A DNA stretch of 64,000 bases, from positions 1 through 64,000 of the IMG/VR virus record IMGVR_UViG_3300017917_002795, one strand, 5' to 3'. A program made the position numbers and the translations under genes. The notes beneath the pieces were generated by a model. It saw only the letters and a program-made list of their open reading frames with translations. It was not told the origin of the DNA and did not search any database. Shown here piece by piece: positions 1 through 6,951 of this stretch; the stretch's first letter is position 1; the number at the start of each line of letters is the position of its first letter. The DNA comes from a virus.

Positions 1-100
1 AGACGCTAACTCGCAGATTGATAAAGTGGTGATACGGCAGAAGTTCGTATTCAATCGTATAAGAACCATCACTATACAGGTTCGAATCCTGTCCTGACTA
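1..100 (+). tRNA. tRNA-like gene, 3' part (5' end outside window)
   Basis: The window opens inside a tRNA-like gene: the D-arm end AGACGC, then an unusually long middle, then a T-arm (CAGG-TTCGAAT-CCTG) and the acceptor strand CCTGACT with discriminator A100. No CCA is encoded. The 3' end is identical over about 25 nt to three other tRNA-like genes in the window. The stretch between D-arm and T-arm is over 70 nt and I cannot fold a normal 7-nt anticodon loop, so identity is not assignable. It may be a type II (Leu-like) tRNA, a degenerate copy, or a non-decoding tRNA-like RNA. Confidence 0.6.
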
Positions 101-114
101 CAAAAATAAAGAAT

Positions 115-504
115 ATGAAACGATTAATTTTAACGGTTGCATTGTTTTGCACCACAACATTAAATGCTCAATTAAAATATCTACCTGGATTTGAAAAGGG
201 CTCGTACGGATACACCAAAACAGTGTTTACTGAAGAAGAAGCCATTCGTTTATACAACTACGTATTGGACAAAAACGGTGTAGATACAGTGAATGGTGAC
301 TACCGTAGAGGAAAGAATCCAGTCATCTTTGATTTTTTCAAATTTAAGCCAGACGCAAAAAACGTTAACATTGGAGCAATCATTAACTATAACGGTGTAT
401 ATGATGTACTGTTCACAACAATTAAAGATGAAGATACTGTCTTGTTTACGGTAAAAGATGAGAACGGTAAATTACTTGATTTGATATACGAAAAGCCAGA
501 ATAG
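115..504 (+). CDS. Secreted or periplasmic hypothetical protein
   Basis: The 129-residue product starts with a classic signal peptide: KR at the N-terminus, a hydrophobic stretch (LILTVALFCTTTL) and a likely cleavage site NAQ near residue 19. The mature part is about 110 residues, mixed charge, with no motif I recognise. It lies between two tRNA-like genes, a common spot for accessory phage genes. No strong Shine-Dalgarno is seen upstream, as usual for Bacteroidota. Export suggests a role at the host envelope, but that is inference. Confidence 0.75.
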   Translation: MKRLILTVALFCTTTLNAQLKYLPGFEKGSYGYTKTVFTEEEAIRLYNYVLDKNGVDTVNGDYRRGKNPVIFDFFKFKPDAKNVNIGAIINYNGVYDVLFTTIKDEDTVLFTVKDENGKLLDLIYEKPE

Positions 505-512
505 ATTAAAAT

Positions 513-621
513 AGTCAGGTGGCGAAATTGGTTAGACGCTATTGAATGAGAAAAACGGTTAAGATTAACATGGATGTAAATGAGGAAGTTAATCATGCAG
601 GTTCGAATCCTGTCCTGACTA
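513..621 (+). tRNA. tRNA-Leu-like gene with aberrant anticodon region
   Basis: Acceptor strands AGTCAGG (513-519) and CCTGACT (614-620) pair perfectly, the D-arm is GCG...CGC with a GG in the loop, and the T-arm is GCAGG-TTCGAAT-CCTGT. Between D-arm and T-arm lie about 57 nt instead of the 30-35 expected for a type II tRNA. A 7-bp stem GATTAAC/GTTAATC can serve as a long variable arm, but no 5-bp anticodon stem with a 7-nt loop is evident. The D-arm sequence looks like a leucine tRNA. It may be degenerate, carry an insertion, or be non-decoding. Confidence 0.6.
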
Positions 622-678
622 CGCAAAAAACACGGATGGAGTTTCCTTACCTCAACAGAGATGGGTTTTAGAAGTCCA

Positions 679-688
679 GATATTTATT
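679..688 (+). promoter_or_regulatory. Late-type promoter GATATTTATT
   Basis: Same motif as seen just upstream of structural genes; here it precedes no ORF but a structured RNA ending in a terminator at 1069. Confidence 0.5.
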
Positions 689-689
689 C

Positions 690-1072
690 ATGATAGTACC
701 TACCACGCTTTGGATTTGGGTGTCCCAGGTCGGCGTACCAGGGTAGGTCTTTTGCCCCACCGTTAGGCGCGCTAACGGAACCCTCTAGTTCTCCGGTTCT
801 AGAGTATAGTTCTTTACCTTTGGTACGGAATTTATAAAGGTTTTGTGCATTGAACCCGTAATCAATGTAACGCCACCCTGTGAATAGAATTCATAGGCTA
901 AGTACCATCGGGCATACCGTTAGATCTGCTCACTTAGATGGTCTTTTTTGATATCGGGAAATTGGACCTGCTTTATGGGTGCACGACGGTGCCTTCATGA
1001 ACAACCTTATAACCGGTATCGCCCCTTAGTAAGCCTGCTTGATCAACAGACACTGCTAAGGGTTTTTTTGTG
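690..1072 (+). ncRNA. Candidate structured non-coding RNA (about 380 nt)
   Basis: This stretch has no convincing ORF but starts just after a late-type promoter and ends in a strong intrinsic terminator. Pairings seen by eye include ACCTACC with GGTAGGT near its 5' end, a hairpin CCGTTAG-GCGCG-CTAACGG around 760, and CTCTAG/CTAGAG around 783-804. It sits beside tRNA genes, as large ornate phage RNAs such as GOLLD and ROOL do, but is shorter than those and I see no specific match. It could also be a processed leader. Confidence 0.5.
1023..1069 (+). terminator. Intrinsic terminator of the candidate ncRNA
   Basis: CCCTTAG (1023-1029) pairs with CTAAGGG (1056-1062), directly followed by seven T. 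The long loop may hold a second hairpin. Confidence 0.75.
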
Positions 1073-1076
1073 TTCT

Positions 1077-1086
1077 GATATTTATT
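1077..1086 (+). promoter_or_regulatory. Late-type promoter GATATTTATT
   Basis: Lies 7 nt before the ATG of the 50-residue gene at 1093 and directly after the terminator; no TTTG box 20 nt upstream. Confidence 0.5.
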
Positions 1087-1092
1087 AATGAA

Positions 1093-1245
1093 ATGAAAAA
1101 ACAAGTTAAACTCAAAACGGAACAGACTGCATTAATCAATGTGTTGACCAAGCTTCAGGAAAAATATGAACAGGTTCAATCCAAAACACTGAATGATGCT
1201 ATTACACATTTGCATGCAGCAATCCGAAGTTTAAACTGTGTTTAG
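1093..1245 (+). CDS. Small basic helical protein (50 aa)
   Basis: ATG at 1093 opens a 50-codon frame ending TAG at 1245. The product is lysine-rich at its N-terminus and predicted mostly helical (EQTALINVLTKLQEKYEQV), then ends HAAIRSLNCV. It follows a late-type promoter, and its stop codon shares one base with the first base of the tRNA-Ser gene, a tight packing that supports it being a real gene. No function recognised. Confidence 0.55.
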   Translation: MKKQVKLKTEQTALINVLTKLQEKYEQVQSKTLNDAITHLHAAIRSLNCV

Positions 1246-1331
1246 GAGGCTTGGCAGAGCGGTCGAATGCGATGGTCTTGAAAACCATTTTACGGGAAAC
1301 TGTAACCGGGGTTCGAATCCCTGAGCCTCCG
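1245..1331 (+). tRNA. tRNA-Ser(TGA)
   Basis: All arms are canonical: acceptor GGAGGCT/AGCCTCC, D-arm GCA...TGC, anticodon stem ATGGT/ACCAT with loop CTTGAAA (anticodon TGA, decoding UCA), a type II variable arm, and T-arm CGGGG-TTCGAAT-CCCTG. CCA is not encoded. It shares no acceptor sequence with the AGTCAGG tRNA-like family and serves as a normal reference for it. Confidence 0.95.
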
Positions 1332-1346
1332 CTAAATGAAAGGAAA

Positions 1347-1535
1347 ATGATGAATCATGTTACTAGTATTGCTGTGATATTGTTTTTAGGTGCAATGGGA
1401 GTATTATGGCCTACATGGTTGCGAGATGGATATCTTGATACCTGGTACTTGAAGATTGCAACATTTGTAGCAGTTTATGGTGGATTTGTAGGCAATTTGG
1501 TATGGTACATACAATATGTTCGACGCAATCGTTGA
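1347..1535 (+). CDS. Small membrane protein, two TM segments
   Basis: Start chosen at 1347 because the frame further upstream runs through the tRNA-Ser gene and because AGGAAA lies 6 nt before this ATG. The 62-residue product has a hydrophobic segment near residues 5-18, a short WPTW...LDTWYL linker, a second segment (ATFVAVYGGFVGNLVWY), and a basic tail YVRRNR that should lie in the cytoplasm. It overlaps the next membrane-protein gene by 20 nt. The pair could act together at the inner membrane; no family recognised. Confidence 0.7.
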   Translation: MMNHVTSIAVILFLGAMGVLWPTWLRDGYLDTWYLKIATFVAVYGGFVGNLVWYIQYVRRNR

Positions 1536-1929
1536 TATGATATGGTGGATACTCGCCGGCGTGTTGTGTGTAATTGCTGCAGCAGTTTGCGAAGGTGTTA
1601 TGGACACATTGCAGTTTCATTATATGCGATCAGTGTTTCATCAGTTCTCAAACAAAACGTTTTGGGATCCAACTATATCATGGAGAAACAAATACCGGGA
1701 CGGAGATCCTGCAGCAGGTCCACGCTTTCCAGGTTCCATTACCGTCTTCGTAGGCCTTACTGATGCATGGCACTTATTTAAACTGCTCCGCAATGTGTTT
1801 GTGTGTTTAGCGGTTTTCCTGCTGCTTAGTGCATTTATTTCTGTGTATTGGTCTATGTTATATGTTGTGTTGTATCGTGTTGTATACGGCTTTATTTTCA
1901 CCGTATCATACCGGAGGTTTTACGAATAA
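1516..1929 (+). CDS. Membrane protein (137 aa)
   Basis: N-terminal hydrophobic segment (MIWWILAGVLCVIAAAVC), a soluble middle of about 70 residues, then one or two long hydrophobic segments near residues 92-128, ending SYRRFYE. Overlaps the preceding membrane gene by 20 nt, so translation is probably coupled. Topology suggests an inner-membrane protein with a loop on one side. A holin or superinfection-exclusion role would fit the layout but nothing specific supports it. Confidence 0.7.
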   Translation: MFDAIVDMIWWILAGVLCVIAAAVCEGVMDTLQFHYMRSVFHQFSNKTFWDPTISWRNKYRDGDPAAGPRFPGSITVFVGLTDAWHLFKLLRNVFVCLAVFLLLSAFISVYWSMLYVVLYRVVYGFIFTVSYRRFYE

Positions 1930-1933
1930 TAAG

Positions 1934-1965
1934 ATTGGATATATTTAAAACATTTCATATATTAA
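1934..1965 (+). promoter_or_regulatory. Host-type promoter ATTG-N20-TATATTAA
   Basis: ATTG at 1934-1937 and TATATTAA at 1958-1965, 20 nt apart, just before the phosphoesterase gene. Confidence 0.55.
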
Positions 1966-1968
1966 GTT

Positions 1969-2688
1969 ATGAAACATAAGATTACCGTTATATCAGATAC
2001 ACACGGAAAGCATGCACAGATTACACAAGACCTACCAGGTGGAGACGTATTGATCCATGCCGGTGATTTCATGAATTCAGGTTACTATAAAACAGAAGCC
2101 ATTGAGTTCTGGAATTGGTTTGATGCAATTCCAAATTATGACACAAAGGTATTCATTGCCGGGAATCATGACCGCATAATGCAGGATGATCCAACATGGG
2201 CTACTGGATGCTTAACAGCATACAAAACAATAGAGTATCTGGCAGATGCAGAGTTAGGCGTATATCATGATGACTTGAACGGAGAGGGCGCAGAAGATAA
2301 CATTCACATATACGGTTCTCCATGGCAACCTGAATTTCATAATTGGGCCTTTAATCTTCCGCGGAATGGAGATGCCTTAAAGGCACGATGGGAAGCAATA
2401 CCTGCACAAACAGACATCTTAGTAACTCATGGACCTGCATTTGGATTCCTAGATATCCCAGGCTTTGGAGCTCCGCGCAACGTAGGCTGTGAATTGCTTA
2501 GATATCGCATTGATGTGTTACGTCCCAAGATTCACGTATGCGGGCATATACATGGCGGGTATGGTTATTATTTTAATGGACATACTCATTTCTTTAATGC
2601 AGCCGTGCTCAATGAGCGATACTCTTATTCAAATGTGCCGCAAACTTTTGTGTGGGACAATGTTACAAATGAAATAGAATGGATATAA
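1969..2688 (+). CDS. Calcineurin-like metallophosphoesterase
   Basis: The 239-residue product has the full metallophosphoesterase metal-binding set in order: SDTHG (D10, H12), HAGDF (D33), GNHD near 65-68, THGP near 152, and GHIHGG near 193. Spacing and the 'DTHGKH' start resemble the small MPPED/UPF0046-type phosphoesterases, which hydrolyse phosphodiesters with two metal ions. Substrate is unknown; cyclic nucleotides or nucleic-acid ends are possible. It has its own host-type promoter and begins the early gene array that runs to 14 kb. Confidence 0.9.
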   Translation: MKHKITVISDTHGKHAQITQDLPGGDVLIHAGDFMNSGYYKTEAIEFWNWFDAIPNYDTKVFIAGNHDRIMQDDPTWATGCLTAYKTIEYLADAELGVYHDDLNGEGAEDNIHIYGSPWQPEFHNWAFNLPRNGDALKARWEAIPAQTDILVTHGPAFGFLDIPGFGAPRNVGCELLRYRIDVLRPKIHVCGHIHGGYGYYFNGHTHFFNAAVLNERYSYSNVPQTFVWDNVTNEIEWI

Positions 2689-2695
2689 GGAACAT

Positions 2696-2905
2696 ATGAA
2701 ACAAGACTTGCCCGTACGATTTGCAAATGAAGGTTATTATGCTAATACGATTGCAATTGATGTATCTAAACTAACCGACATCATGAAATTCAGAGATGAA
2801 GTATTTGGCACCATTGATGGTATTCGTATTGCAATACGACGCGATGATTACGAAAATGCACTTCAAAATTTGGAAACGCCAAAAAATTTTCATATATTAA
2901 AATAA
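2696..2905 (+). CDS. Hypothetical small protein (69 aa)
   Basis: Follows the phosphoesterase after 7 nt with an AAGGA site, so probably in the same transcript. The product is a mix of short strands and a helix (SKLTDIMKFRDEVFG) with no motif I know. Its last codons contain the promoter of the next gene. Confidence 0.7.
   Translation: MKQDLPVRFANEGYYANTIAIDVSKLTDIMKFRDEVFGTIDGIRIAIRRDDYENALQNLETPKNFHILK
2869..2900 (+). promoter_or_regulatory. Host-type promoter TTTG-N20-TATATTAA
   Basis: A perfect TTTG box (2869-2872) lies inside the 3' end of the previous gene; TATATTAA is at 2893-2900, 12 nt before the next ATG. Confidence 0.6.
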
Positions 2906-2912
2906 AAGAAAT

Positions 2913-3137
2913 ATGTCGAAGGTAACTCTAGAATTTAATCCAATCGAAGATAGAGACGATATGGAGTCGGCTATCAATGGTTGGAAGTGGAAAATGTTAG
3001 TTTGGGATCTAGATCAGCATTTGCGATCTGAATTAAAATACAATGAAGAAGTTACCGGTGAGGTTTATGAAGCTTTGGAAAAGATTCGAGAACATCTTCA
3101 TGAATTACGAAAAGAAAGCGGTTTAACTTTAGACTAA
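2913..3137 (+). CDS. Hypothetical helical protein (74 aa)
   Basis: Acidic product with a long predicted helix over its second half (EVYEALEKIREHLHELRKE). Own promoter immediately upstream. Separated from the next gene by 3 nt. No family recognised. Confidence 0.75.
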   Translation: MSKVTLEFNPIEDRDDMESAINGWKWKMLVWDLDQHLRSELKYNEEVTGEVYEALEKIREHLHELRKESGLTLD

Positions 3138-3140
3138 GTT

Positions 3141-3428
3141 ATGGCAAAGAGATTAACAAGAGAAGAAAAACAAAAACAAGCAGTAGTTGATTTGATCAAT
3201 GAAATGTTTCGTATTGCGGGTCATGATGCAACATATGATGATATGATATGTCGTGAAGATCAATGGTTTAATGAATATGAAATGACTGAAGAGCAATATG
3301 ATGAATGGAAAGCTTGGGGTAAAAAATACTTAATGAAAAACTTAGGTATGTATGCTGCACGTGCTGAAAAAGAAATGGCTTGGGCTGGATTGCAGTGGGG
3401 TTTAAAAATAAATTATGATGCAGAATAA
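3141..3428 (+). CDS. Conserved small phage protein (95 aa)
   Basis: Tryptophan- and glutamate-rich product with the pattern NEMFRIAGHDATYDD, then WF..YEMTEEQYDEWKAWGKKYL and a final EMAWAGLQWGLK. From memory this matches a widespread protein family of Bacteroidota phages with no assigned role. Predicted all-helical, soluble. It overlaps the next gene by 14 nt, indicating coupled translation. Confidence 0.8.
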   Translation: MAKRLTREEKQKQAVVDLINEMFRIAGHDATYDDMICREDQWFNEYEMTEEQYDEWKAWGKKYLMKNLGMYAARAEKEMAWAGLQWGLKINYDAE

Positions 3429-3726
3429 ACCAGCTTTAGAAATACTGTTAGGTGCATTGTCAGATGCCGAATGGATGCAACTTAAACAGTTACGTGAATC
3501 AAAGAACGCATTTCGTAATTCTGATATCGTTGTTGCTCGTAAAACGAGTGCCGTACAGTTTGCTAATTGGATCCTTAAACACGCCGTTAATCCAGGATAT
3601 GATGAGAATGGATGGGCTTGTTGGGTATTAGCAGATGGCACTGACAGAGTCTTTACATCAACGGAACTGTATGAAGCATATATAAACGGATTATTTGACC
3701 CAGAAGAAGATGACGAAGAAAATTAA
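3415..3726 (+). CDS. Hypothetical protein (103 aa)
   Basis: Starts inside the end of the previous gene (two adjacent ATGs at 3415 and 3418). The product begins with a helical LGALSDAEWMQLKQLRES segment and ends in a very acidic tail (DPEEDDEEN). The middle holds YDENGWACWVLADGT, probably a small beta unit. No motif recognised; soluble cytoplasmic protein expected. Confidence 0.75.
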   Translation: MMQNKPALEILLGALSDAEWMQLKQLRESKNAFRNSDIVVARKTSAVQFANWILKHAVNPGYDENGWACWVLADGTDRVFTSTELYEAYINGLFDPEEDDEEN

Positions 3727-4039
3727 ACAAATCAAACTACCTGTAGAGTTAGCAGACTTAGCAGAAGTAATCGCACAACCTGCTCCTAACTGGAAACTTG
3801 TTAGAGAACGAGACGGTTTAACTAAACAATCAACGGGTGTTACATGGATTGAATTCGGAGAAGATGGATACTATAAAGACCGACACGATGAACCAGCTGT
3901 TGGCAGATCTTTGTTAATGTCTCCATTCTCGCAGTTCTTTACATGGCAGACAACTGTCGTTACTGAAATTGTAGAGCAAAGGCCAGACTATGTTAAGTTT
4001 CATACCGGTAACAGTACTTATGAATTGTTTAAGATATGA
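3710..4039 (+). CDS. Hypothetical protein (109 aa)
   Basis: I prefer the ATG at 3710 (GAAGAAG site upstream) over an in-frame ATG at 3695 because it reduces the overlap with the previous gene to 17 nt. The N-terminus is basic (KKIKQIKLP) and the rest looks like a small beta-rich domain. Its stop overlaps the next start as ATGA. No function recognised. Confidence 0.75.
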   Translation: MTKKIKQIKLPVELADLAEVIAQPAPNWKLVRERDGLTKQSTGVTWIEFGEDGYYKDRHDEPAVGRSLLMSPFSQFFTWQTTVVTEIVEQRPDYVKFHTGNSTYELFKI

Positions 4040-4320
4040 AAATAGGTTTTGATACAACTCAATTGATAGGCAAACGTTTCCGGTACCGAAGCAAGTATGG
4101 AGTATCCGAATGGACTGATACGGTTTCTGATGTGGTAGCAATGCACGGTATCGAATTTGATAAACCTTGGCCATGGTTTAAAATATCTGCAGATGGTGAG
4201 AAATGTGATGCAGAACATACAAAAATCATTGGATACCATTATCGTCTGCATGTACGAGCAACCAGAACAAAACATATATATGAATTTGAAAATTGTATTT
4301 TTTTAAATGATGAAGAATAA
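4036..4320 (+). CDS. Hypothetical protein (94 aa)
   Basis: ATGA overlap with the previous gene. Product has alternating strands typical of a small SH3-like or OB-like barrel (LIGKRFRYRSKYGVSEWTDTV...FKISADG) and an acidic end. No catalytic motif. It overlaps the next gene by 14 nt. Confidence 0.75.
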   Translation: MKIGFDTTQLIGKRFRYRSKYGVSEWTDTVSDVVAMHGIEFDKPWPWFKISADGEKCDAEHTKIIGYHYRLHVRATRTKHIYEFENCIFLNDEE

Positions 4321-4891
4321 TTTATTAGACCGTATACAGCGTTGGTGGCGATTTGAAGGACGTCACATACCAAGAAACATCCGTGTTGGCATCCGTAACT
4401 TGTGGCGGTGGGCTCCAACCATATGGCGAGACCGAGATTGGGATGGTCATTACATCTACGAGCTCCTTCGAGTGAAACTAGAACACCAGGCTGCGTATAT
4501 TGGAGATCGAGATATTCGGGTGGAGTCAAAACGTGATGCTGAAAGGATGCGGCTTGTTGCTCGTCTCATAAAACTTCAACAAGATGAAACTTACGGAATG
4601 GAGTATATGGATTATCATGATACTAAATATGAGTTTGTTCCAACCGATGCATCGGAGAATTGGTATATTATGGAGGAAACTGAAATTTCTGAATGTTTTG
4701 ATGCATACTTTGCCAAGTATCCGAGACAATATAAACGAGTGATATCAGGAGAAATCAACAGATACCGCAGACCGCCAGAGAATAATGATAAGAAGCTTAT
4801 TGCAATGGAGATTGCTCATGAAAATCAATCACGTTGTCAGCGTTTAATATTTGATATCATGCACGACCACATTGAACGGTGGTGGGACTAA
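4307..4891 (+). CDS. Conserved hypothetical phage protein (194 aa)
   Basis: A tryptophan-rich N-terminal half (RNLWRWAPTIWRDRDWDGHYIYELLRVKLEH) followed by charged helices and a C-terminal HDHIERWWD. This IRNLW.W.P.IW.DRDWD pattern recurs in many large phages, where function is unknown. Soluble, basic-acidic mixed. It ends the first coupled gene block; a 90-nt gap with a GIY-YIG homing-type gene follows. Confidence 0.8.
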   Translation: MMKNNLLDRIQRWWRFEGRHIPRNIRVGIRNLWRWAPTIWRDRDWDGHYIYELLRVKLEHQAAYIGDRDIRVESKRDAERMRLVARLIKLQQDETYGMEYMDYHDTKYEFVPTDASENWYIMEETEISECFDAYFAKYPRQYKRVISGEINRYRRPPENNDKKLIAMEIAHENQSRCQRLIFDIMHDHIERWWD

Positions 4892-4927
4892 AGAAACACA
4901 CAAAAACAACATAAAAAAAGGAAAATT

Positions 4928-4957
4928 ATGGAAATTACATCATTTGTTTTAAGTTAA
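4928..4957 (+). other. Possible 5' remnant of the gene now starting at 5675
   Basis: A 9-codon frame (MEITSFVLS, stop) sits behind AAAAAAAGGA, and the gene at 5675 starts behind the same AAAAAAAGGA with MNLFVLGIL. The homing-type endonuclease gene lies exactly between them. This looks like a duplicated gene start left by insertion, but the matches are short. Confidence 0.35.
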
Positions 4958-4974
4958 TATATATTTATATAAAA
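4957..4974 (+). promoter_or_regulatory. Late-type promoter TATATATTTATATAAAA
   Basis: Directly upstream of the GIY-YIG gene at 4982, with AAAGGA overlapping its end as the ribosome site. Confidence 0.55.
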
Positions 4975-4981
4975 GGAATAT

Positions 4982-5659
4982 ATGTCTAATGTTATATGTG
5001 TATATAAAATCATTTCGCCAAATGGTAATACATATATAGGTAGTACCATCAATCTTAAACGAAGATTAGCTGAACATAAAAAACATCCAGGTTGTCGTAG
5101 ATTACATTTTTCTATAGAAAAATATGGATGGGAAAATCATATATGTGAAGTTATTCAACATTGCAATATTGACGAATTGCGTGATTTAGAATCAAAATAT
5201 AAACAAATGTTTATCGATGAATATGGATGGGAGAAAGCATTGTTTTTTCAGATCGATGATAGGAGTTGTTATATCGCTCCAGAGGATTTTTCAGAAAAGA
5301 TGCGTAGACTTGCATTAGAAAATTGGAAGAAAAACCCATCGATGGGGTTTACGGGTAAAAAACATACTAAAAAAAGTAATATACAACGTGTTAATACTAA
5401 ACGTTTAAATGGTACTGATAAAGTTTCTGCAGAAACCCGGAAAAAAATATCTCAAGGTAATTTAGGTAAACGGATGAGCGATGACACGAAACAAAAAATA
5501 TCTCAATCTAAATCTGGAGTTAAATTATCTGCAGAACATGTAGCAGCACTGCGCGCAGCAAAAAGACCACAAAATGTAATTACATGTCCTCATTGTCAAA
5601 CGTCTGGTGGAAATGCAATGCATCGTTGGCATTTTAATAATTGTAAAAATAAAAATTAA
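4982..5659 (+). CDS. GIY-YIG homing endonuclease with NUMOD3 repeats
   Basis: The 225-residue product starts with a GIY-YIG nuclease domain: VYKI (7-10), TYIGST (17-22), the catalytic arginine in NLKRRL (26-28) and a glutamate near 70. After about residue 115 come NUMOD3-type DNA-binding repeats (GFTGKKHTKKS, SAETRKKISQG, SDDTKQKISQSKSG), then a zinc-finger-like C-terminus with C202, C205, H217 and C221. This is the SegA/F-TevI layout of free-standing phage homing endonucleases, which cut a DNA target and spread their own gene. It has its own late-type promoter and appears to have inserted near the start of the following gene. Confidence 0.93.
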   Translation: MSNVICVYKIISPNGNTYIGSTINLKRRLAEHKKHPGCRRLHFSIEKYGWENHICEVIQHCNIDELRDLESKYKQMFIDEYGWEKALFFQIDDRSCYIAPEDFSEKMRRLALENWKKNPSMGFTGKKHTKKSNIQRVNTKRLNGTDKVSAETRKKISQGNLGKRMSDDTKQKISQSKSGVKLSAEHVAALRAAKRPQNVITCPHCQTSGGNAMHRWHFNNCKNKN

Positions 5660-5674
5660 AAAAAGGAGTTACTT

Positions 5675-6076
5675 ATGAATTTATTTGTATTAGGAATTTT
5701 ATCAACCATTGCTACCATAATGGTAGCAGTGATCGTTGTAGGTATTGTTAAGATATTGAAACTAACAAAACAGTTAAAGGATTTAGAAACAACGTTTTTT
5801 CAATCTCGCGGAGATTTGTATAGAAATATCGAAGAACGCATTCATCCAATTTGGAAACAGTTTGAAGATACAGGGCGAGACGTTACAATGGTTGAACAGA
5901 CATTACGTAATCAAATTGAAGAATCCAAACGCCAAACTGAAGATGCTGCAACGGCTATGTGTCATGCAGATAGAAGATACACAGATTCGCGTATCGACAA
6001 ACTCATTGACACTTATTTTGAACACGTAGGTGCCAAGAACCCATCAAAAAACAATAAAGAACTTATTAACGGATAA
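5675..6076 (+). CDS. Membrane-anchored coiled-coil protein (133 aa)
   Basis: One N-terminal membrane segment (residues 3-28) followed by a long polar helical region likely to form a coiled coil (residues 32-105) and a basic, asparagine-rich end. Unusually for this window it has a strong ribosome site, AAAGGAG, 9 nt before the ATG. Cytoplasmic coiled coil anchored in the inner membrane is expected. A terminator follows 22 nt later. Confidence 0.75.
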   Translation: MNLFVLGILSTIATIMVAVIVVGIVKILKLTKQLKDLETTFFQSRGDLYRNIEERIHPIWKQFEDTGRDVTMVEQTLRNQIEESKRQTEDAATAMCHADRRYTDSRIDKLIDTYFEHVGAKNPSKNNKELING

Positions 6077-6098
6077 AAAATACAGTTTTTGTGTGTGA

Positions 6099-6124
6099 AG
6101 AGCTTGGATTCCAGGCTCTTTTTT
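6099..6124 (+). terminator. Intrinsic terminator
   Basis: AGAGCTTGG (6099-6107) pairs with CCAGGCTCT (6111-6119) with one wobble and a 3-nt loop, followed by TTTTT. It closes the first gene block, and the next promoter is embedded in it. Confidence 0.9.
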
Positions 6125-6134
6125 GCTATTATAT
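6103..6134 (+). promoter_or_regulatory. Host-type promoter CTTG-N20-TATTATAT overlapping the terminator
   Basis: The CTTG box (6103-6106) lies in the terminator stem and TATTATAT (6127-6134) just after its T-run. Confidence 0.45.
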
Positions 6135-6149
6135 AGAAAATAAAGAGCT

Positions 6150-6380
6150 ATGACACTTAAGAAGAAAATTAGATCAAGAATGCTGCTCTCATTGAGAAGC
6201 ATAGGTTTATTGTGTAAACGACCTGTAGAGACGACACACAGGATCCGAATATCTCAAACACGTAATCCAGATGGTAGCATTACACATCATAAAAACCTAA
6301 CCAAGCAACCATTGGTAGAAGGCAGCACAGTTGAAACCGAATTGCATATATGGCAAGAAATTCACAAACAAAACAAATAA
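6150..6380 (+). CDS. Hypothetical basic protein (76 aa)
   Basis: First gene after a terminator/promoter pair. The N-terminus is strongly basic (MTLKKKIRSRMLLSLRS) and the rest is polar (NPDGSITHHKNLTKQP). No motif recognised; nucleic-acid binding is possible from charge only. The next gene starts 1 nt after its stop. Confidence 0.65.
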   Translation: MTLKKKIRSRMLLSLRSIGLLCKRPVETTHRIRISQTRNPDGSITHHKNLTKQPLVEGSTVETELHIWQEIHKQNK

Positions 6381-6381
6381 G

Positions 6382-6675
6382 ATGAACCAAGAAAAATTTG
6401 CCGAATGGCTACAATCACAAGGGCTTAATTCATATGATGAAGCCGTAGAACAATTCCTGAAACAAGTATCCGAGAACATTGATCCTCGAGACTACATGAC
6501 ACCCACTCAACGTGAGATTGCAGACCTACCTTTTGCAGAACTTGAAACGGAATATCAATTGGTACAGGCAAAGGCCAGCAGTCGAAGTGCTGCACAAAGA
6601 AAATTTATCACTCAACGCTATGAATATGAAATCTCTAGGCCAACAACCACTGAGCAAGATGATGCCAATGCTTAA
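6382..6675 (+). CDS. Hypothetical acidic protein (97 aa)
   Basis: Start set at 6382 (MNQEKFAEWLQSQG) because it directly follows the previous stop; an upstream in-frame ATG would overlap the previous gene by 50 nt. The product is acidic and helical (FAEWLQSQG..SYDEAVEQFLKQV), then a QRKFITQRYEYEISRP segment. No family recognised. Confidence 0.7.
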   Translation: MNQEKFAEWLQSQGLNSYDEAVEQFLKQVSENIDPRDYMTPTQREIADLPFAELETEYQLVQAKASSRSAAQRKFITQRYEYEISRPTTTEQDDANA

Positions 6676-6772
6676 GATGATTGCTGCGGCTCATGGACTC
6701 AAACTTCATGTAGCTCGTGAATTCCGAATGGCTCGTTTACTTCTAGCTAACCAATACAGTAATGCCCTATGA
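6626..6772 (+). CDS. Possible small basic protein overlapping its neighbour
   Basis: A +2-frame ORF overlaps the end of the previous gene and its stop overlaps the next start as ATGA, which favours translation. Several ATGs are possible (6620, 6626, 6659); the part after 6659 (MLKMIAAAHGLKLHVAREFRMARLLLANQ) looks most protein-like. Exact start unresolved. Confidence 0.4.
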   Translation: MKSLGQQPLSKMMPMLKMIAAAHGLKLHVAREFRMARLLLANQYSNAL

Positions 6773-6951
6773 ACAATAAAACTTACATTATATCAGTCTT
6801 GATTGGCATCGTAATAGGATGCTGCATTGGATACTGGCTGTCCCGACTCTATGCACAGACTCATCTAAGCAACGAAGCATTGCATCAGGAGAATCGAGAA
6901 CTCCGAAGAATTATATTTGAACAACACCAAAGATACTACGAAATCCAATGA
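6769..6951 (+). CDS. Single-pass membrane protein (60 aa)
   Basis: N-terminal membrane segment (ISVLIGIVIGCCIGYWL, residues 8-24), then a charged helix with heptad-like pattern (ALHQENRELRRIIFEQHQRYYEIQ). Coupled to both neighbours by ATGA overlaps. The layout resembles small i-spanin-like proteins but no endolysin pair lies alongside, so this is left open. Confidence 0.7.
   Translation: MNNKTYIISVLIGIVIGCCIGYWLSRLYAQTHLSNEALHQENRELRRIIFEQHQRYYEIQ

Noticed and set aside
690-1072. tmRNA or RNase P RNA in the non-coding stretch
   Set aside because: No tRNA-like ends, tag reading frame or RNase P core sequences are visible.
1251-1346. N-terminal extension of the small membrane protein frame
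   Set aside because: It runs through the tRNA-Ser gene; the ATG at 1347 has a ribosome site and gives a normal membrane protein.
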